This document shows, one piece after another, positions 34,484 to 42,988 of a DNA stretch of 64,000 nt. A program made the translations under genes and the position numbers. The DNA lies in the NCBI RefSeq assembly GCF_014490785.1, contig NZ_CP051488.1, forward strand, positions 1,178,001 through 1,242,000, in the 5' to 3' direction. How positions within the stretch are numbered: position 1 is the stretch's first letter; every line of letters begins with the position of its first letter. Origin of the DNA: Kosakonia sp. SMBL-WEM22 (GTDB lineage Bacteria; Pseudomonadota; Gammaproteobacteria; Enterobacterales; Enterobacteriaceae). A model generated the notes under the pieces. That model searched no databases. It was not told where the DNA came from and saw only the letters and a list, made by a program, of their open reading frames with translations.

Positions 34484-36175
34484 TCACGGGGCCGGAAGCC
34501 ACGCCTCGGTAAATTCAAACCAGCCGCGGCGGTTAACCTCGATCCCCTCGACGCCCGGCGGCGCGCTAATGCGGTAGTGGTAATTAAAGAGCGGCGTAAG
34601 CAGTGCCCCCTCCATGAGTCCATCAAAAACCTCTTTTAACGCCGCAATACGCACCCGCTCGTCGGCCTCGCGCTGCACCGCATCTAGCGTCTCCTGAAGA
34701 TGCGCATACTGTATGCTGCCAAGCAGATTCGGCCACAGTGGATCGCAGCGCAGCCACTGCTCAAGGGTGTACTCCGGCGCTTCGCCAATTAGCCTGTCGC
34801 CCATCACCAGATCCGCTGCCGCAAGCTCTCTGCATCCTTCCCACTGTTTACCGTCATGAAAAATCACCGTCAGCTCGCAGCCGAGCGCGGCAAGAGAGGC
34901 TTTAAGCTGCTGCGCCATGGTGTGCAACTCCACTGGCAGATGGTAGATAAGCGTCAATGTCGCCGGCAGGCCGACGTTCTCTTCAGGCCAGCCGGGTATA
35001 TGCCAGCCGGGGAGTAATTCCCGGCTGGGGGTAATCAGCCCCTCATCCAGCGGTAACGTCTGTAAAAGCGAGGTGTGATGAATAATCTGCACCAGACGGC
35101 GCGCCTGCGCCGGGCTTAGCCGCGCGCCAGGGCGCAGGGCGAGGTAGCAAAAACCGAGGCTGATACTGTTACTGACCGGTTGCAGGTGGCGCAGCTCCTC
35201 CGGTTCGCCGATGGCAATCTGTACCGGATGGCGGCAGCTGGTGCCTAAATCCTCGTCAAACAGCTGCGGCGCAATCCAGTACTCCACCGCTTTCAGCAGT
35301 GGGTGCCCTAAGTGGTAGTGATCGTGGCTCTCAAGGCGTACTAATTCGTCGCTGAAGGCGGCAAGACGAAACGGCCCGGTGCCAACCTGTGGATGCGCCG
35401 GGTGCGCCAGGCGGCTGCCGTAGCTCGCCAGCCGGTGCGCCAGCCAGTAATCGGGGCGATGGAGCTGAAAGGTAATACACCACGGGTGAGTGAGCGTAAT
35501 GTGCTCGACGCTGGCGAAAAGCATGCGTAGACCGGGCAAGCCGAGCAGAGCGACAAGCTGCCCATGCAGCTGCGCGGCGGTGACCGCATCGCCATTGTGC
35601 CAGTGTAGCGTCGTGTGGAGATGAAAACGCCAGCCCAGGCCATCCTCACTGTACTCCCAATGATGCGCCAGATCGGCCTGCGGCAACGCGCTGCGGCTGA
35701 TAAAGCGCGTCAGTCCGCTAAAGATCTGCCCGACAAGGTGCTGCTCCGCGCGGCCTGCGAGAAAGCCCGGTAATAAAGGCTCCAGCGGGCGGTAGTAAGG
35801 AATACGCAGCGTCGGCGTCTCGTTCTGCCACTGTCCGCCGAGATAGGGGTTGAGCAGCGCGCGCAGATCCGCAGGAGCCAGCTCGGCGAGCGCCAGCGCG
35901 TTGTGTTGCTCTCCTGCAGTGAGCGCCTGCTCCAGCATCTCGCGGCGTAGCCGCTGCGGCGTCACGCAAAAATGTAGCGCACCGCGTTTGCCGCGTCCGG
36001 ATTGCGCCTGCCATGTTAACCAACCGGCAGCCTGCATCTGGCGCAGCAAGGTGCGCATATGGCGTTCACTACAGTAGCAGCGTAGAGCCAGCTCGCTAAT
36101 GCTTACCGCTTGATCACCACCGGCAGAGGGTAACCAGAGACGCTGAAACTGGTTAAGGCGATTAAGTAATCTCAT
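34484..36175 (-). CDS. ybaE: YbaE, SgrR-like transcriptional regulator with solute-binding domain
   Basis: About 563 residues. N-terminal winged-helix domain like SgrR (residues about 1-110: RLNQFQRLWLPSAGG, CSERHMRTLLRQMQ) fused to a periplasmic-binding-protein type 5 domain (about 125-560: GQIFSGLTRF, LHWHNGDAVTA, GTGPFRL). SgrR senses sugar-phosphate stress; the ligand and targets of YbaE are unknown. The ATG at 36175 matches the E. coli start MRLLNRLNQ; a TTG four codons upstream is an alternative. No clear ribosome-binding site is visible. Confidence 0.9.
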   Translation of the reverse strand: MRLLNRLNQFQRLWLPSAGGDQAVSISELALRCYCSERHMRTLLRQMQAAGWLTWQAQSGRGKRGALHFCVTPQRLRREMLEQALTAGEQHNALALAELAPADLRALLNPYLGGQWQNETPTLRIPYYRPLEPLLPGFLAGRAEQHLVGQIFSGLTRFISRSALPQADLAHHWEYSEDGLGWRFHLHTTLHWHNGDAVTAAQLHGQLVALLGLPGLRMLFASVEHITLTHPWCITFQLHRPDYWLAHRLASYGSRLAHPAHPQVGTGPFRLAAFSDELVRLESHDHYHLGHPLLKAVEYWIAPQLFDEDLGTSCRHPVQIAIGEPEELRHLQPVSNSISLGFCYLALRPGARLSPAQARRLVQIIHHTSLLQTLPLDEGLITPSRELLPGWHIPGWPEENVGLPATLTLIYHLPVELHTMAQQLKASLAALGCELTVIFHDGKQWEGCRELAAADLVMGDRLIGEAPEYTLEQWLRCDPLWPNLLGSIQYAHLQETLDAVQREADERVRIAALKEVFDGLMEGALLTPLFNYHYRISAPPGVEGIEVNRRGWFEFTEAWLPAP

Positions 36176-36273
36176 AAACCGGAACAATAATTTTTATCTA
36201 TTCACTATTACTTCCGTATATCTCACGCAATACTGGAAAACAACCTAACGACAGCAAAACTGGAGAGTAGATC

Positions 36274-37092
36274 ATGGCGCGTCTCGCCGCTTTTGATATG
36301 GATGGCACCCTGCTTATGCCCGACCATCGTTTAGGCGATCAAACGCTGACGGCGCTGCGCCGTTTACATGAGCGGGAGATCACCCTGGCCTTTGCCACCG
36401 GTCGGCACGCGCTGGAGATGCAGCGCGTTGTGCAGCATATTGGCCTTGATGCATTCCTGATCACCGGCAACGGCACGCGGATCCACTCCTTAGAGGGCGA
36501 TCTGCTCCATCGTCAGGATCTCGACCCGCAGGTGGTTGAATGCGTACTGCATAGCCGTTGGGAGACCCATGCTTCGCTGCATGTGTTTAATGATTCCGGC
36601 TGGCTCACCAATAAGCCGCTGCCTGAAGCGCTGCAGGCGCATCTCTTCAGCGATTTTGGCTACCAGATTGTTGATCTAAAACGCTTGCCTGCCGGTGACG
36701 TTGCCAAGATCAGTTTTGTTGGCGATCACGACGATCTCTGCCGTTTGCAACAGCAGCTTGATGAGCAGATTGGTACTCAGGCGCATATCTGCTTCGCGGC
36801 GATGGACTGTCTGGAGGTTCTGCCGGTGGGTTGCAACAAAGGCGCAGCGCTGGCGGTGCTCAGCGCGTCGTTAGGGCTGACGATGCAAGAGTGTATGGCG
36901 TTTGGCGATGCAATGAATGACAGAGAGATGTTAGAGCGCGTCGGCTACGGCATGATCATGGGCAACGCGATGCCGCAACTGCGCGCGGCACTGCCGCACT
37001 TACCGGTTATCGGGCACTGCCGTAATCAGGCGGTGTCGCACTTTTTGACACACTGGCTGGACACCCCACATCTTCCTTATTCCCCCGAATGA
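36274..37092 (+). CDS. cof: Cof, HAD-family HMP-PP phosphatase
   Basis: 272 residues, as in E. coli. HAD superfamily, Cof subfamily: nucleophile motif FDMDGTLL at residues 7-14, SFVGDHDD in the cap region, Lys of CNKGAAL, and the metal motif FGDAMNDREML near residue 210. E. coli Cof hydrolyses the thiamine precursor HMP-PP and other small phosphates. GGAGAG precedes the ATG. Divergent from ybaE. Confidence 0.96.
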   Translation: MARLAAFDMDGTLLMPDHRLGDQTLTALRRLHEREITLAFATGRHALEMQRVVQHIGLDAFLITGNGTRIHSLEGDLLHRQDLDPQVVECVLHSRWETHASLHVFNDSGWLTNKPLPEALQAHLFSDFGYQIVDLKRLPAGDVAKISFVGDHDDLCRLQQQLDEQIGTQAHICFAAMDCLEVLPVGCNKGAALAVLSASLGLTMQECMAFGDAMNDREMLERVGYGMIMGNAMPQLRAALPHLPVIGHCRNQAVSHFLTHWLDTPHLPYSPE

Positions 37093-37108
37093 AAAGATAT
37101 TGCCAGCG

Positions 37109-37142
37109 AGCCGGGTTTTATTAATAAAACCCGGCTTTTTTT
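37109..37142 (+). terminator. Rho-independent terminator of cof
   Basis: A 28-base perfect palindrome (37109-37136; arms AGCCGGGTTTTATT and AATAAAACCCGGCT), then further T. It separates cof from the convergent cysteine-synthase-like gene. Confidence 0.9.
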
Positions 37143-37150
37143 GCCTGTCG

Positions 37151-38203
37151 CTATTGCGCTGAGGTAAGCAGGGCGAGCTGCGCTCTCCACGGTTCGATAT
37201 CGCCGAGGTTCGCCGCCACCCATTGCGGGTTGTAGTAGGTTTCAAGATAGCGCTCGCCGCTGTCGCACAGCAGGGTAACGATCGAGCCATGGCGCCCTTC
37301 GTTGCGCATCTGCGCCGCAAGCTGTAGCGCGCCCCACATATTGGTACCGGTAGACGCGCCGACTTTACGGCCAAGCTGCGTCTCCAGCCACTGCGCGGTC
37401 GCCACGCTGGCGGCATCCGGCACGCGCAGCATCTCGTCGACCACATCGGCAATAAATGACGGCTCGACGCGCGGGCGGCCAATGCCTTCGATCTTGCTGC
37501 CGATCGGGCTGCGCAGCGTGCTGTCGCGCTGTTGCCAGTAGTCAAAGAAGACGGAGTTCTCCGGGTCAACCACCACCAGCCGCGTGTCGTAACCCTGGCA
37601 GCGAATATAGCGGCCAATGGTTGCCGAGGTGCCGCCTGTTCCGGCGCTCATCACAATCGCTTCCGGCACCGGATGCGGCTCGTTCCTCATCTGGCGGAAA
37701 ATACTGTCGGCAATGTTGTTATTGCCGCGCCAGTCCGTCGCGCGCTCGGCGAAGGTGAACTGATCCATATAGTGACCGTTCAGCTCTTTCGCCAGCCGCT
37801 CTGATTCAGCGTAGATCTCGCAGGCGCTGTCGACAAAATGGCAGCGGCCGCCGTAAAACTCAATCTGCTCCACTTTGCGTTTCGCCGTGCAGTAAGGCAT
37901 CACGGCGATAAAGGGCAGCCCGAGCAGCCGGGCAAACCAGGCCTCAGAGATGGCGGTCGAGCCGGAGGAGGCTTCGATAATCGTGGTGCCTTCCTTAATC
38001 CAGCCATTGCACAAGCCGTAGAGAAACAGCGAGCGCGCAAGGCGGTGCTTCAGGCTGCCTGTGGGGTGCGTGCTTTCATCTTTTAAATAGAGGTTGATAC
38101 CCGGAAAACCCGTCAGCGTCAGGCGAATGAGGTGGGTATCCGCAGAGCGCTGCGCGTCGGCATTGATTTCATTAATCGCGTATTTGACCCAGCTGTTGTT
38201 CAT
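37151..38203 (-). CDS. PLP-dependent cysteine-synthase-fold enzyme, probable CcdA-like cysteine desulfhydrase
   Basis: 350 residues, fold-type II PLP enzyme. The PLP lysine lies in THPTGSLKHRLA (about residue 46), the substrate loop is EASSGSTAIS, and the phosphate-binding glycine loop is SAGTGGTSATIGRY. It is absent from this spot in E. coli K-12. In Pantoea ananatis a similar gene, ccdA, encodes a cysteine-inducible cysteine desulfhydrase next to an Lrp-type regulator (ccdR), and here the gene is divergent from decR, the E. coli counterpart. I infer that it degrades excess cysteine to pyruvate, sulfide and ammonia. It could instead be a cysteine or cystathionine synthase paralogue. I use the ATG at 38203; a far longer in-frame extension would run through decR. 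Confidence 0.85.
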   Translation of the reverse strand: MNNSWVKYAINEINADAQRSADTHLIRLTLTGFPGINLYLKDESTHPTGSLKHRLARSLFLYGLCNGWIKEGTTIIEASSGSTAISEAWFARLLGLPFIAVMPYCTAKRKVEQIEFYGGRCHFVDSACEIYAESERLAKELNGHYMDQFTFAERATDWRGNNNIADSIFRQMRNEPHPVPEAIVMSAGTGGTSATIGRYIRCQGYDTRLVVVDPENSVFFDYWQQRDSTLRSPIGSKIEGIGRPRVEPSFIADVVDEMLRVPDAASVATAQWLETQLGRKVGASTGTNMWGALQLAAQMRNEGRHGSIVTLLCDSGERYLETYYNPQWVAANLGDIEPWRAQLALLTSAQ

Positions 38204-38231
38204 GATGCTGTTCCGTTTGTCATTTTGTGCC

Positions 38232-38306
38232 CAGTCTAGCGAAAGGCGAAGAAAAAAAGGTTGCCATTTCGCCTTTGCGATAGACTGTTTAGAGAAAAAT
38301 TTTCTA
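38232..38306. promoter_or_regulatory. Symmetric divergent promoter region with Lrp-type box (DecR operator)
   Basis: Between the desulfhydrase-like gene and decR, CAGTCTA-GCGAAAGGCGAA (38232-38250) and its near-perfect inverted copy (38268-38287) flank 17 bases, so both genes have mirror-image upstream DNA. Nearer decR, TAGAGAAAAATTTTCTA (38290-38306) agrees at 13-14 of 15 positions with the Lrp consensus YAGHAWATTWTDCTR. It lies 12 bases before the decR ATG, as expected for an autoregulatory site. Confidence 0.6.
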
Positions 38307-38318
38307 ACGGAGTAGGGG

Positions 38319-38777
38319 ATGTTAGATAAAATTGACCGCAAACTGCTGGCGTTACTGCAGCAGGATTGTTCGCTCTCTTTGCAGGCGCTGGCTGATGCCG
38401 TTAATCTGACGACCACTCCGTGCTGGAAACGGCTGAAAAAGCTGGAAGATGACGGTATCTTACTGCGCCGCGTGGCGGTGCTGGATGCGGAAAAACTCGG
38501 GCTGGGGCTGACGGCCTTTGTGCTGATCAAAACCCAGCATCACAGCAGCGACTGGTATAACCGCTTCGTCAGCGAAGTGACACAGCTCCCGGAAGTGCTA
38601 GGCTTTTGGCGTATGGCTGGCGAGTACGATTACCTGTTGCGCGTCCAGGTGGCAGATATGAAACGCTATGATGACTTCTATAAGAAGCTGGTCAACAGCG
38701 TGCCGGGGCTCTCGGATGTCACCTCCAGCTTCGCCATGGAACAGATAAAATACACCACGGCTTTGCCCATTGAATAA
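38319..38777 (+). CDS. decR: DecR (YbaO), Lrp/AsnC-family cysteine-responsive regulator
   Basis: 152 residues, as in E. coli. N-terminal helix-turn-helix (IDRKLLALLQQDCSLSLQAL, then VNLTTTPCWKRLKKLEDDGI) and C-terminal RAM ligand domain (FWRMAGEYDYLLRVQVADM). E. coli DecR activates cysteine detoxification genes (yhaOM/cyuPA) in response to cysteine. Here its nearest target is probably the divergent desulfhydrase-like gene. mdlA follows 52 bases downstream on the same strand. Confidence 0.95.
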   Translation: MLDKIDRKLLALLQQDCSLSLQALADAVNLTTTPCWKRLKKLEDDGILLRRVAVLDAEKLGLGLTAFVLIKTQHHSSDWYNRFVSEVTQLPEVLGFWRMAGEYDYLLRVQVADMKRYDDFYKKLVNSVPGLSDVTSSFAMEQIKYTTALPIE

Positions 38778-38829
38778 CCCTTCCGGCGGTTAACCGACCG
38801 TCGGCAATTCACGTTCAGGATGTAACCGC

Positions 38830-40593
38830 GTGCGATTATTTGCTCAGTTAGGCTGGTATTTTCGTCGGGAGTGGCAGCGCTACCTCGGTGCCGTCGCCTT
38901 GCTTATCATTATTGCTATCTTGCAGCTGATCCCGCCAAAAGTGGTGGGGATCGTGGTGGATGGCGTCACCCAGAAGCAGTTTACCCATCAGCAGGTGTGG
39001 ATGTGGGTAGCGGCGCTGGTGGCGATTGCCGTCGTCACCTATCTGCTGCGCTATGTCTGGCGTGTCTGGCTCTTCGGGGCCTCCTATCAGCTCGCCGTCG
39101 AACTGCGCGAGGATTTTTATCGGCAGCTCAGCCGCCAGCACCCGGAATTTTACCTGCGCCACCGCACCGGCGATTTAATGGCGCGCGCCACCAATGACGT
39201 GGATCGCGTGGTGTTTGCCGCCGGGGAAGGGGTGTTAACGCTGGTCGATTCGCTGGTGATGGGCTGCGTGGTGCTGATCGTGATGGCAACCCAGATCAGC
39301 TGGCAGCTGACGCTGCTGTCGCTGTTGCCGATGCCGATTATGGCGCTGGTGATCAAGCGCTACGGCGATCAGCTGCATAGCCGCTTCAAAGCCGCACAAG
39401 CGGCTTTCTCTGCCCTAAACGATCGTACCCAGGAGAGCATGACCAGCATCCGCATGATCAAAGCCTTTGGCCTGGAAGATCGTCAGTCGGCGCTTTTTGG
39501 CAGCGAAGCGGCGGATACCGGCGCGAAAAACATGCGTGTGGCGCGCGTTGATGCGCGCTTTGACCCGACCATCTATATCGCCATCGGCATGGCAAATATG
39601 CTGGCGATTGGCGGCGGCAGTTGGATGGTGGTCCATGGCTCCTTAACCCTCGGCGAGCTGACCAGTTTTGCCATGTACCTGGGGCTGATGATCTGGCCGA
39701 TGCTGGCATTGGCGTGGATGTTCAACATCGTCGAGCGCGGCAGCGCGGCCTATAGCCGCATCCGCGATATGCTGGCGGAAGCGCCGGTGGTGAACGACGG
39801 CACCGAAACCGTGCCCGACGAACGCGGCACCTTAACGCTCTCTATCCGTGAGTTTCACTATCCACAAACCGATAGCGCGGCGCTGACCAATGTGAGCGCA
39901 ACCCTTAAGCCAGGCCAGATGCTCGGCATCTGCGGCCCGACCGGGGCGGGCAAAAGTACGCTGCTGGCGCTTATTCAGCGCCACTTTGATGTCGACGCGG
40001 GCGATATTCGCTTCCACGATATTCCGCTCACGCAGCTCAAGCTGGATAGCTGGCGCTGCCGTCTGGCTGTCGTCAACCAGACGCCATTTCTTTTCTCCGA
40101 TACCATCGGCAATAACATCGCCCTTGGCAGACCCGGCGCGACGCAGGAGGAGATTGAGCATGTGGCGAAGCTTGCCAGCGTGCATGATGACATTCTGCGC
40201 TTGCCGCAGGGCTACGAGACCGAAGTGGGCGAGCGCGGCGTGATGCTCTCCGGCGGGCAGAAACAGCGTATCTCCATTGCCCGCGCGCTGTTGCTGAATG
40301 CCGAAATCCTTATTCTTGATGACGCTCTCTCTGCGGTGGATGGGCGCACCGAACACCAGATTTTGCACAATCTGCGCCAGTGGGGCGAAGGGCGCACGGT
40401 GATTATCAGCGCGCATCGCCTGTCGGCGCTGACGGAAGCGAGTGAGATTATCGTTATGCAACATGGCCATATCGCCCAGCGCGGCCAACATGAGCAGCTC
40501 GCGCGCCAGCCGGGCTGGTATCGCGACATGTACCGGTATCAGCAGCTGGAAGCGGCGCTGGACGACCATCCGCAGGAGGCCCAGGATGCGTAA
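38830..40593 (+). CDS. mdlA: MdlA, ABC exporter half-transporter
   Basis: 587 residues. Type I exporter: six membrane helices (about 17-310) and a nucleotide-binding domain with Walker A GPTGAGKSTLL (about 365), signature LSGGQKQR, and Walker B ILILDDALSAVD. Close to E. coli MdlA over its whole length; MdlA and MdlB probably form a heterodimer. In MdlA the residue after Walker B is Asp, not Glu (LDDA), suggesting one degenerate ATP site. The substrate is unproven. The start is GTG at 38830, with AGGATG upstream. It overlaps mdlB by 8 bases. Confidence 0.95.
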   Translation: MRLFAQLGWYFRREWQRYLGAVALLIIIAILQLIPPKVVGIVVDGVTQKQFTHQQVWMWVAALVAIAVVTYLLRYVWRVWLFGASYQLAVELREDFYRQLSRQHPEFYLRHRTGDLMARATNDVDRVVFAAGEGVLTLVDSLVMGCVVLIVMATQISWQLTLLSLLPMPIMALVIKRYGDQLHSRFKAAQAAFSALNDRTQESMTSIRMIKAFGLEDRQSALFGSEAADTGAKNMRVARVDARFDPTIYIAIGMANMLAIGGGSWMVVHGSLTLGELTSFAMYLGLMIWPMLALAWMFNIVERGSAAYSRIRDMLAEAPVVNDGTETVPDERGTLTLSIREFHYPQTDSAALTNVSATLKPGQMLGICGPTGAGKSTLLALIQRHFDVDAGDIRFHDIPLTQLKLDSWRCRLAVVNQTPFLFSDTIGNNIALGRPGATQEEIEHVAKLASVHDDILRLPQGYETEVGERGVMLSGGQKQRISIARALLLNAEILILDDALSAVDGRTEHQILHNLRQWGEGRTVIISAHRLSALTEASEIIVMQHGHIAQRGQHEQLARQPGWYRDMYRYQQLEAALDDHPQEAQDA

Positions 40594-42364
40594 CTTCTCT
40601 CGCCAATGGCCGACGCTGAAGCGCCTGCTGGTCTACGGCAAACCGTGGCGAAAACCGCTCAGCAAAGCGGTGCTGATGCTGTGGGTAGCGGCGATTGCCG
40701 AGGTCTCCGGCCCGGCGCTGATCAGCTACTTTATCGATAATATGGTGGCGAAAAGCTACCTGCCGCTCGGGCTTATCGCCGGGCTGGCAGCGGCCTATGT
40801 TGGTCTGCAACTGCTGGCGGCGGGGCTGCACTACGCCCAGGCGTTGCTCTTTAACCAGGCGGCGGTCGGCGTGGTGCAACAGCTGCGTACCGATGTGATG
40901 GATGCCGCGCTGCGCCAGCCGCTCAGCGCTTTCGACACGCAGCCGGTAGGGCAGATTATTTCGCGCGTGACCAACGACACCGAAGTGATCCGCGATCTCT
41001 ACGTCACGGTGGTCGCCACCGTGCTGCGCAGCGCAGCGCTGATTGGCGCAATGCTGGTGGCGATGTTCAGCCTCGACTGGCGCATGGCGCTGGTGGCGAT
41101 GGGCATTTTCCCGGCGGTGATTATCGTGATGTTGATCTATCAGCGTTTCAGCACGCCAATTGTGCGGCGTATGCGCGCTTACCTTGCCGATATTAATGAC
41201 GGCTTTAACGAAATCATCAACGGCATGAGCGTGATCCAGCAGTTTCGCCAGCAAGCGCGCTTCGGTGAGCGCATGAGCGACGCCAGCCGCTCGCACTACC
41301 TTGCGCGGATGCAAACCCTGCGTCTCGATGGCTTCCTGCTGCGCCCGCTGCTAAGCCTCTTTTCGGCGCTGGTGCTCTGTGGGTTGTTGATGCTGTTTGG
41401 CTTCTCGACCGTCGGCACGGTGGAGGTTGGGGTGCTGTACGCCTTTATCAGCTACCTTGGCCGACTTAACGAGCCGCTGATCGAGCTGACGACGCAGCAG
41501 TCGATGCTGCAACAGGCGGTGGTCGCCGGTGAGCGCGTCTTCGAACTGATGGACCGGCCACGGCAGAACTACGGCGACGACGAGACGCCGCTGCACAGCG
41601 GAGCGATCGACATTGAAAACCTCTCCTTCGCCTACCGCGAAGATCAGTTGGTATTGCAGGATATCTCCCTGCATGTGGAGCCGCGCAGCTTTGTCGCGCT
41701 GGTCGGTCATACCGGCAGCGGTAAAAGCACCCTCGCCAGTCTACTGATGGGCTACTACCCGTTAACCCAAGGGGAGATCCGCCTCGACGGTCGCCCGCTC
41801 TCCACCCTCGGTCACAGCGCGCTGCGAAAAGGCGTCGCGATGGTGCAGCAGGACCCGGTGGTGCTGGCCGACAGCTTCTTCGCCAACGTCACCCTTGGAC
41901 GGGATATCAGCGAAGAGCGCGTCTGGCAGGCGCTGGAGATCGTCCAGCTTGCCGATCTGGCACGCACCATGAGCGAAGGGATCTACACCCGCCTCGGCGA
42001 GCAGGGGAATAATCTCTCCGTCGGGCAGAAACAGCTGCTGGCGCTGGCGCGCGTGCTGGTAGATGCTCCGCAGATCCTGATCCTGGATGAAGCGACGGCA
42101 AATATCGACTCCGGCACCGAGCAGGCGATCCAGCAGGCACTGGCGGCGATCCGCGAGAAGACTACGCTGGTGGTGATCGCCCACCGCTTATCGACCATTG
42201 TCGAAGCGGAAACCATTCTGGTGCTGCACCGCGGCCAGGCGGTTGAGCGCGGTACGCATCAGCAGTTGCTGGCAGCGAAAGGGCGCTACTATCAGATGTA
42301 TCAGCTGCAGTTAGCTGGTGAAGAGCTGGCGGCGAGCGCGCGGGAAGAGTCCCTCAGCGCCTGA
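40586..42364 (+). CDS. mdlB: MdlB, ABC exporter half-transporter
   Basis: 592 residues. Six-helix membrane domain, then ATPase domain with Walker A GHTGSGKSTLA, signature LSVGQKQL and Walker B ILILDEATANID, including the catalytic Glu that its partner MdlA lacks. Together the two fit an asymmetric heterodimer. The ATG overlaps the end of mdlA (ATGCGTAA) and has AGGAGG at 40574-40579, so the pair is translationally coupled. Confidence 0.95.
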   Translation: MRNFSRQWPTLKRLLVYGKPWRKPLSKAVLMLWVAAIAEVSGPALISYFIDNMVAKSYLPLGLIAGLAAAYVGLQLLAAGLHYAQALLFNQAAVGVVQQLRTDVMDAALRQPLSAFDTQPVGQIISRVTNDTEVIRDLYVTVVATVLRSAALIGAMLVAMFSLDWRMALVAMGIFPAVIIVMLIYQRFSTPIVRRMRAYLADINDGFNEIINGMSVIQQFRQQARFGERMSDASRSHYLARMQTLRLDGFLLRPLLSLFSALVLCGLLMLFGFSTVGTVEVGVLYAFISYLGRLNEPLIELTTQQSMLQQAVVAGERVFELMDRPRQNYGDDETPLHSGAIDIENLSFAYREDQLVLQDISLHVEPRSFVALVGHTGSGKSTLASLLMGYYPLTQGEIRLDGRPLSTLGHSALRKGVAMVQQDPVVLADSFFANVTLGRDISEERVWQALEIVQLADLARTMSEGIYTRLGEQGNNLSVGQKQLLALARVLVDAPQILILDEATANIDSGTEQAIQQALAAIREKTTLVVIAHRLSTIVEAETILVLHRGQAVERGTHQQLLAAKGRYYQMYQLQLAGEELAASAREESLSA

Positions 42365-42417
42365 TGCACCAAAATTAAGCACCCGGGGCGCGCCTGCGCC
42401 TGGTGGTGCAAAAATGT

Positions 42418-42453
42418 AACGCACCATGCACTCTCATGGTGCGTTTTTCTTTT
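42418..42453 (+). terminator. Rho-independent terminator of mdlAB
   Basis: An 11-bp stem, ACGCACCATG with CATGGTGCGT and loop CACTCT, followed by a T-rich tract (TTTTCTTTTT). The hairpin overlaps an NtrC-type site. Confidence 0.85.
42427..42443. promoter_or_regulatory. NtrC-type enhancer site for glnK
   Basis: TGCACTCTCATGGTGCG matches the NtrC consensus halves TGCACT and GGTGCA with one mismatch. It lies about 110 bases upstream of the sigma-54 promoter. A second, weaker half (GGTGCA at 42405-42410) is 33 bases away, about three helical turns, the spacing typical of paired NtrC sites. Confidence 0.75.
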
Positions 42454-42548
42454 TCCCGTCACGCTTGTCCTGCCTGTGCGCTTGCGCTGCCCATCACTGC
42501 CTCTGGCTTTGTCTATTTCTTACGCGAAAACGCGCGCCTTCACATTTC

Positions 42549-42564
42549 TGGCACACCCCTTGCA
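42549..42564 (+). promoter_or_regulatory. Sigma-54 promoter of glnK-amtB
   Basis: TGGCAC-ACCCC-TTGCA is an exact match to the RpoN -24/-12 consensus. It lies 54 bases before glnK. With the NtrC site, this makes glnK-amtB nitrogen-limitation genes, as in E. coli. Confidence 0.92.
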
Positions 42565-42618
42565 ATAACTTCCTCATGTTGGCTGCGTCCATTTGCGAAT
42601 GTCGAGTGAGGGGAATCT

Positions 42619-42957
42619 ATGAAGCTGGTAACCGTGGTGATTAAGCCATTCAAACTTGAAGATGTGCGTGAAGCGCTCTCTTCGATTGGTATTCAGGGGC
42701 TGACCGTGACGGAAGTAAAAGGGTTTGGCCGTCAGAAGGGGCATGCCGAGCTTTACCGCGGTGCGGAGTACAGCGTCAACTTCCTGCCAAAAGTAAAAAT
42801 CGACGTGGCGATCGCCGACGATCAGCTTGATGAGGTGATCGATATCATCAGCAAAGCGGCCTACACCGGAAAAATTGGCGACGGCAAAATATTTGTTGCC
42901 GAACTCGAACGCGTGATCCGTATTCGTACCGGCGAAGCCGACGAAGCGGCGCTGTAA
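42619..42957 (+). CDS. glnK: GlnK, PII-type nitrogen regulatory protein
   Basis: 112 residues, as in E. coli. The T-loop carries the uridylylated Tyr in GAEYSVNF (about Tyr51), with GFGRQKGHAELYRG before it. The B-loop and C-loop region TGKIGDGKIFV binds ATP/ADP and 2-oxoglutarate. GlnK plugs the AmtB ammonium channel when nitrogen returns. amtB follows after 31 bases. Confidence 0.97.
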   Translation: MKLVTVVIKPFKLEDVREALSSIGIQGLTVTEVKGFGRQKGHAELYRGAEYSVNFLPKVKIDVAIADDQLDEVIDIISKAAYTGKIGDGKIFVAELERVIRIRTGEADEAAL

Positions 42958-42988
42958 TAGCTGACACACAGTGATAGGGATCGGAAAA

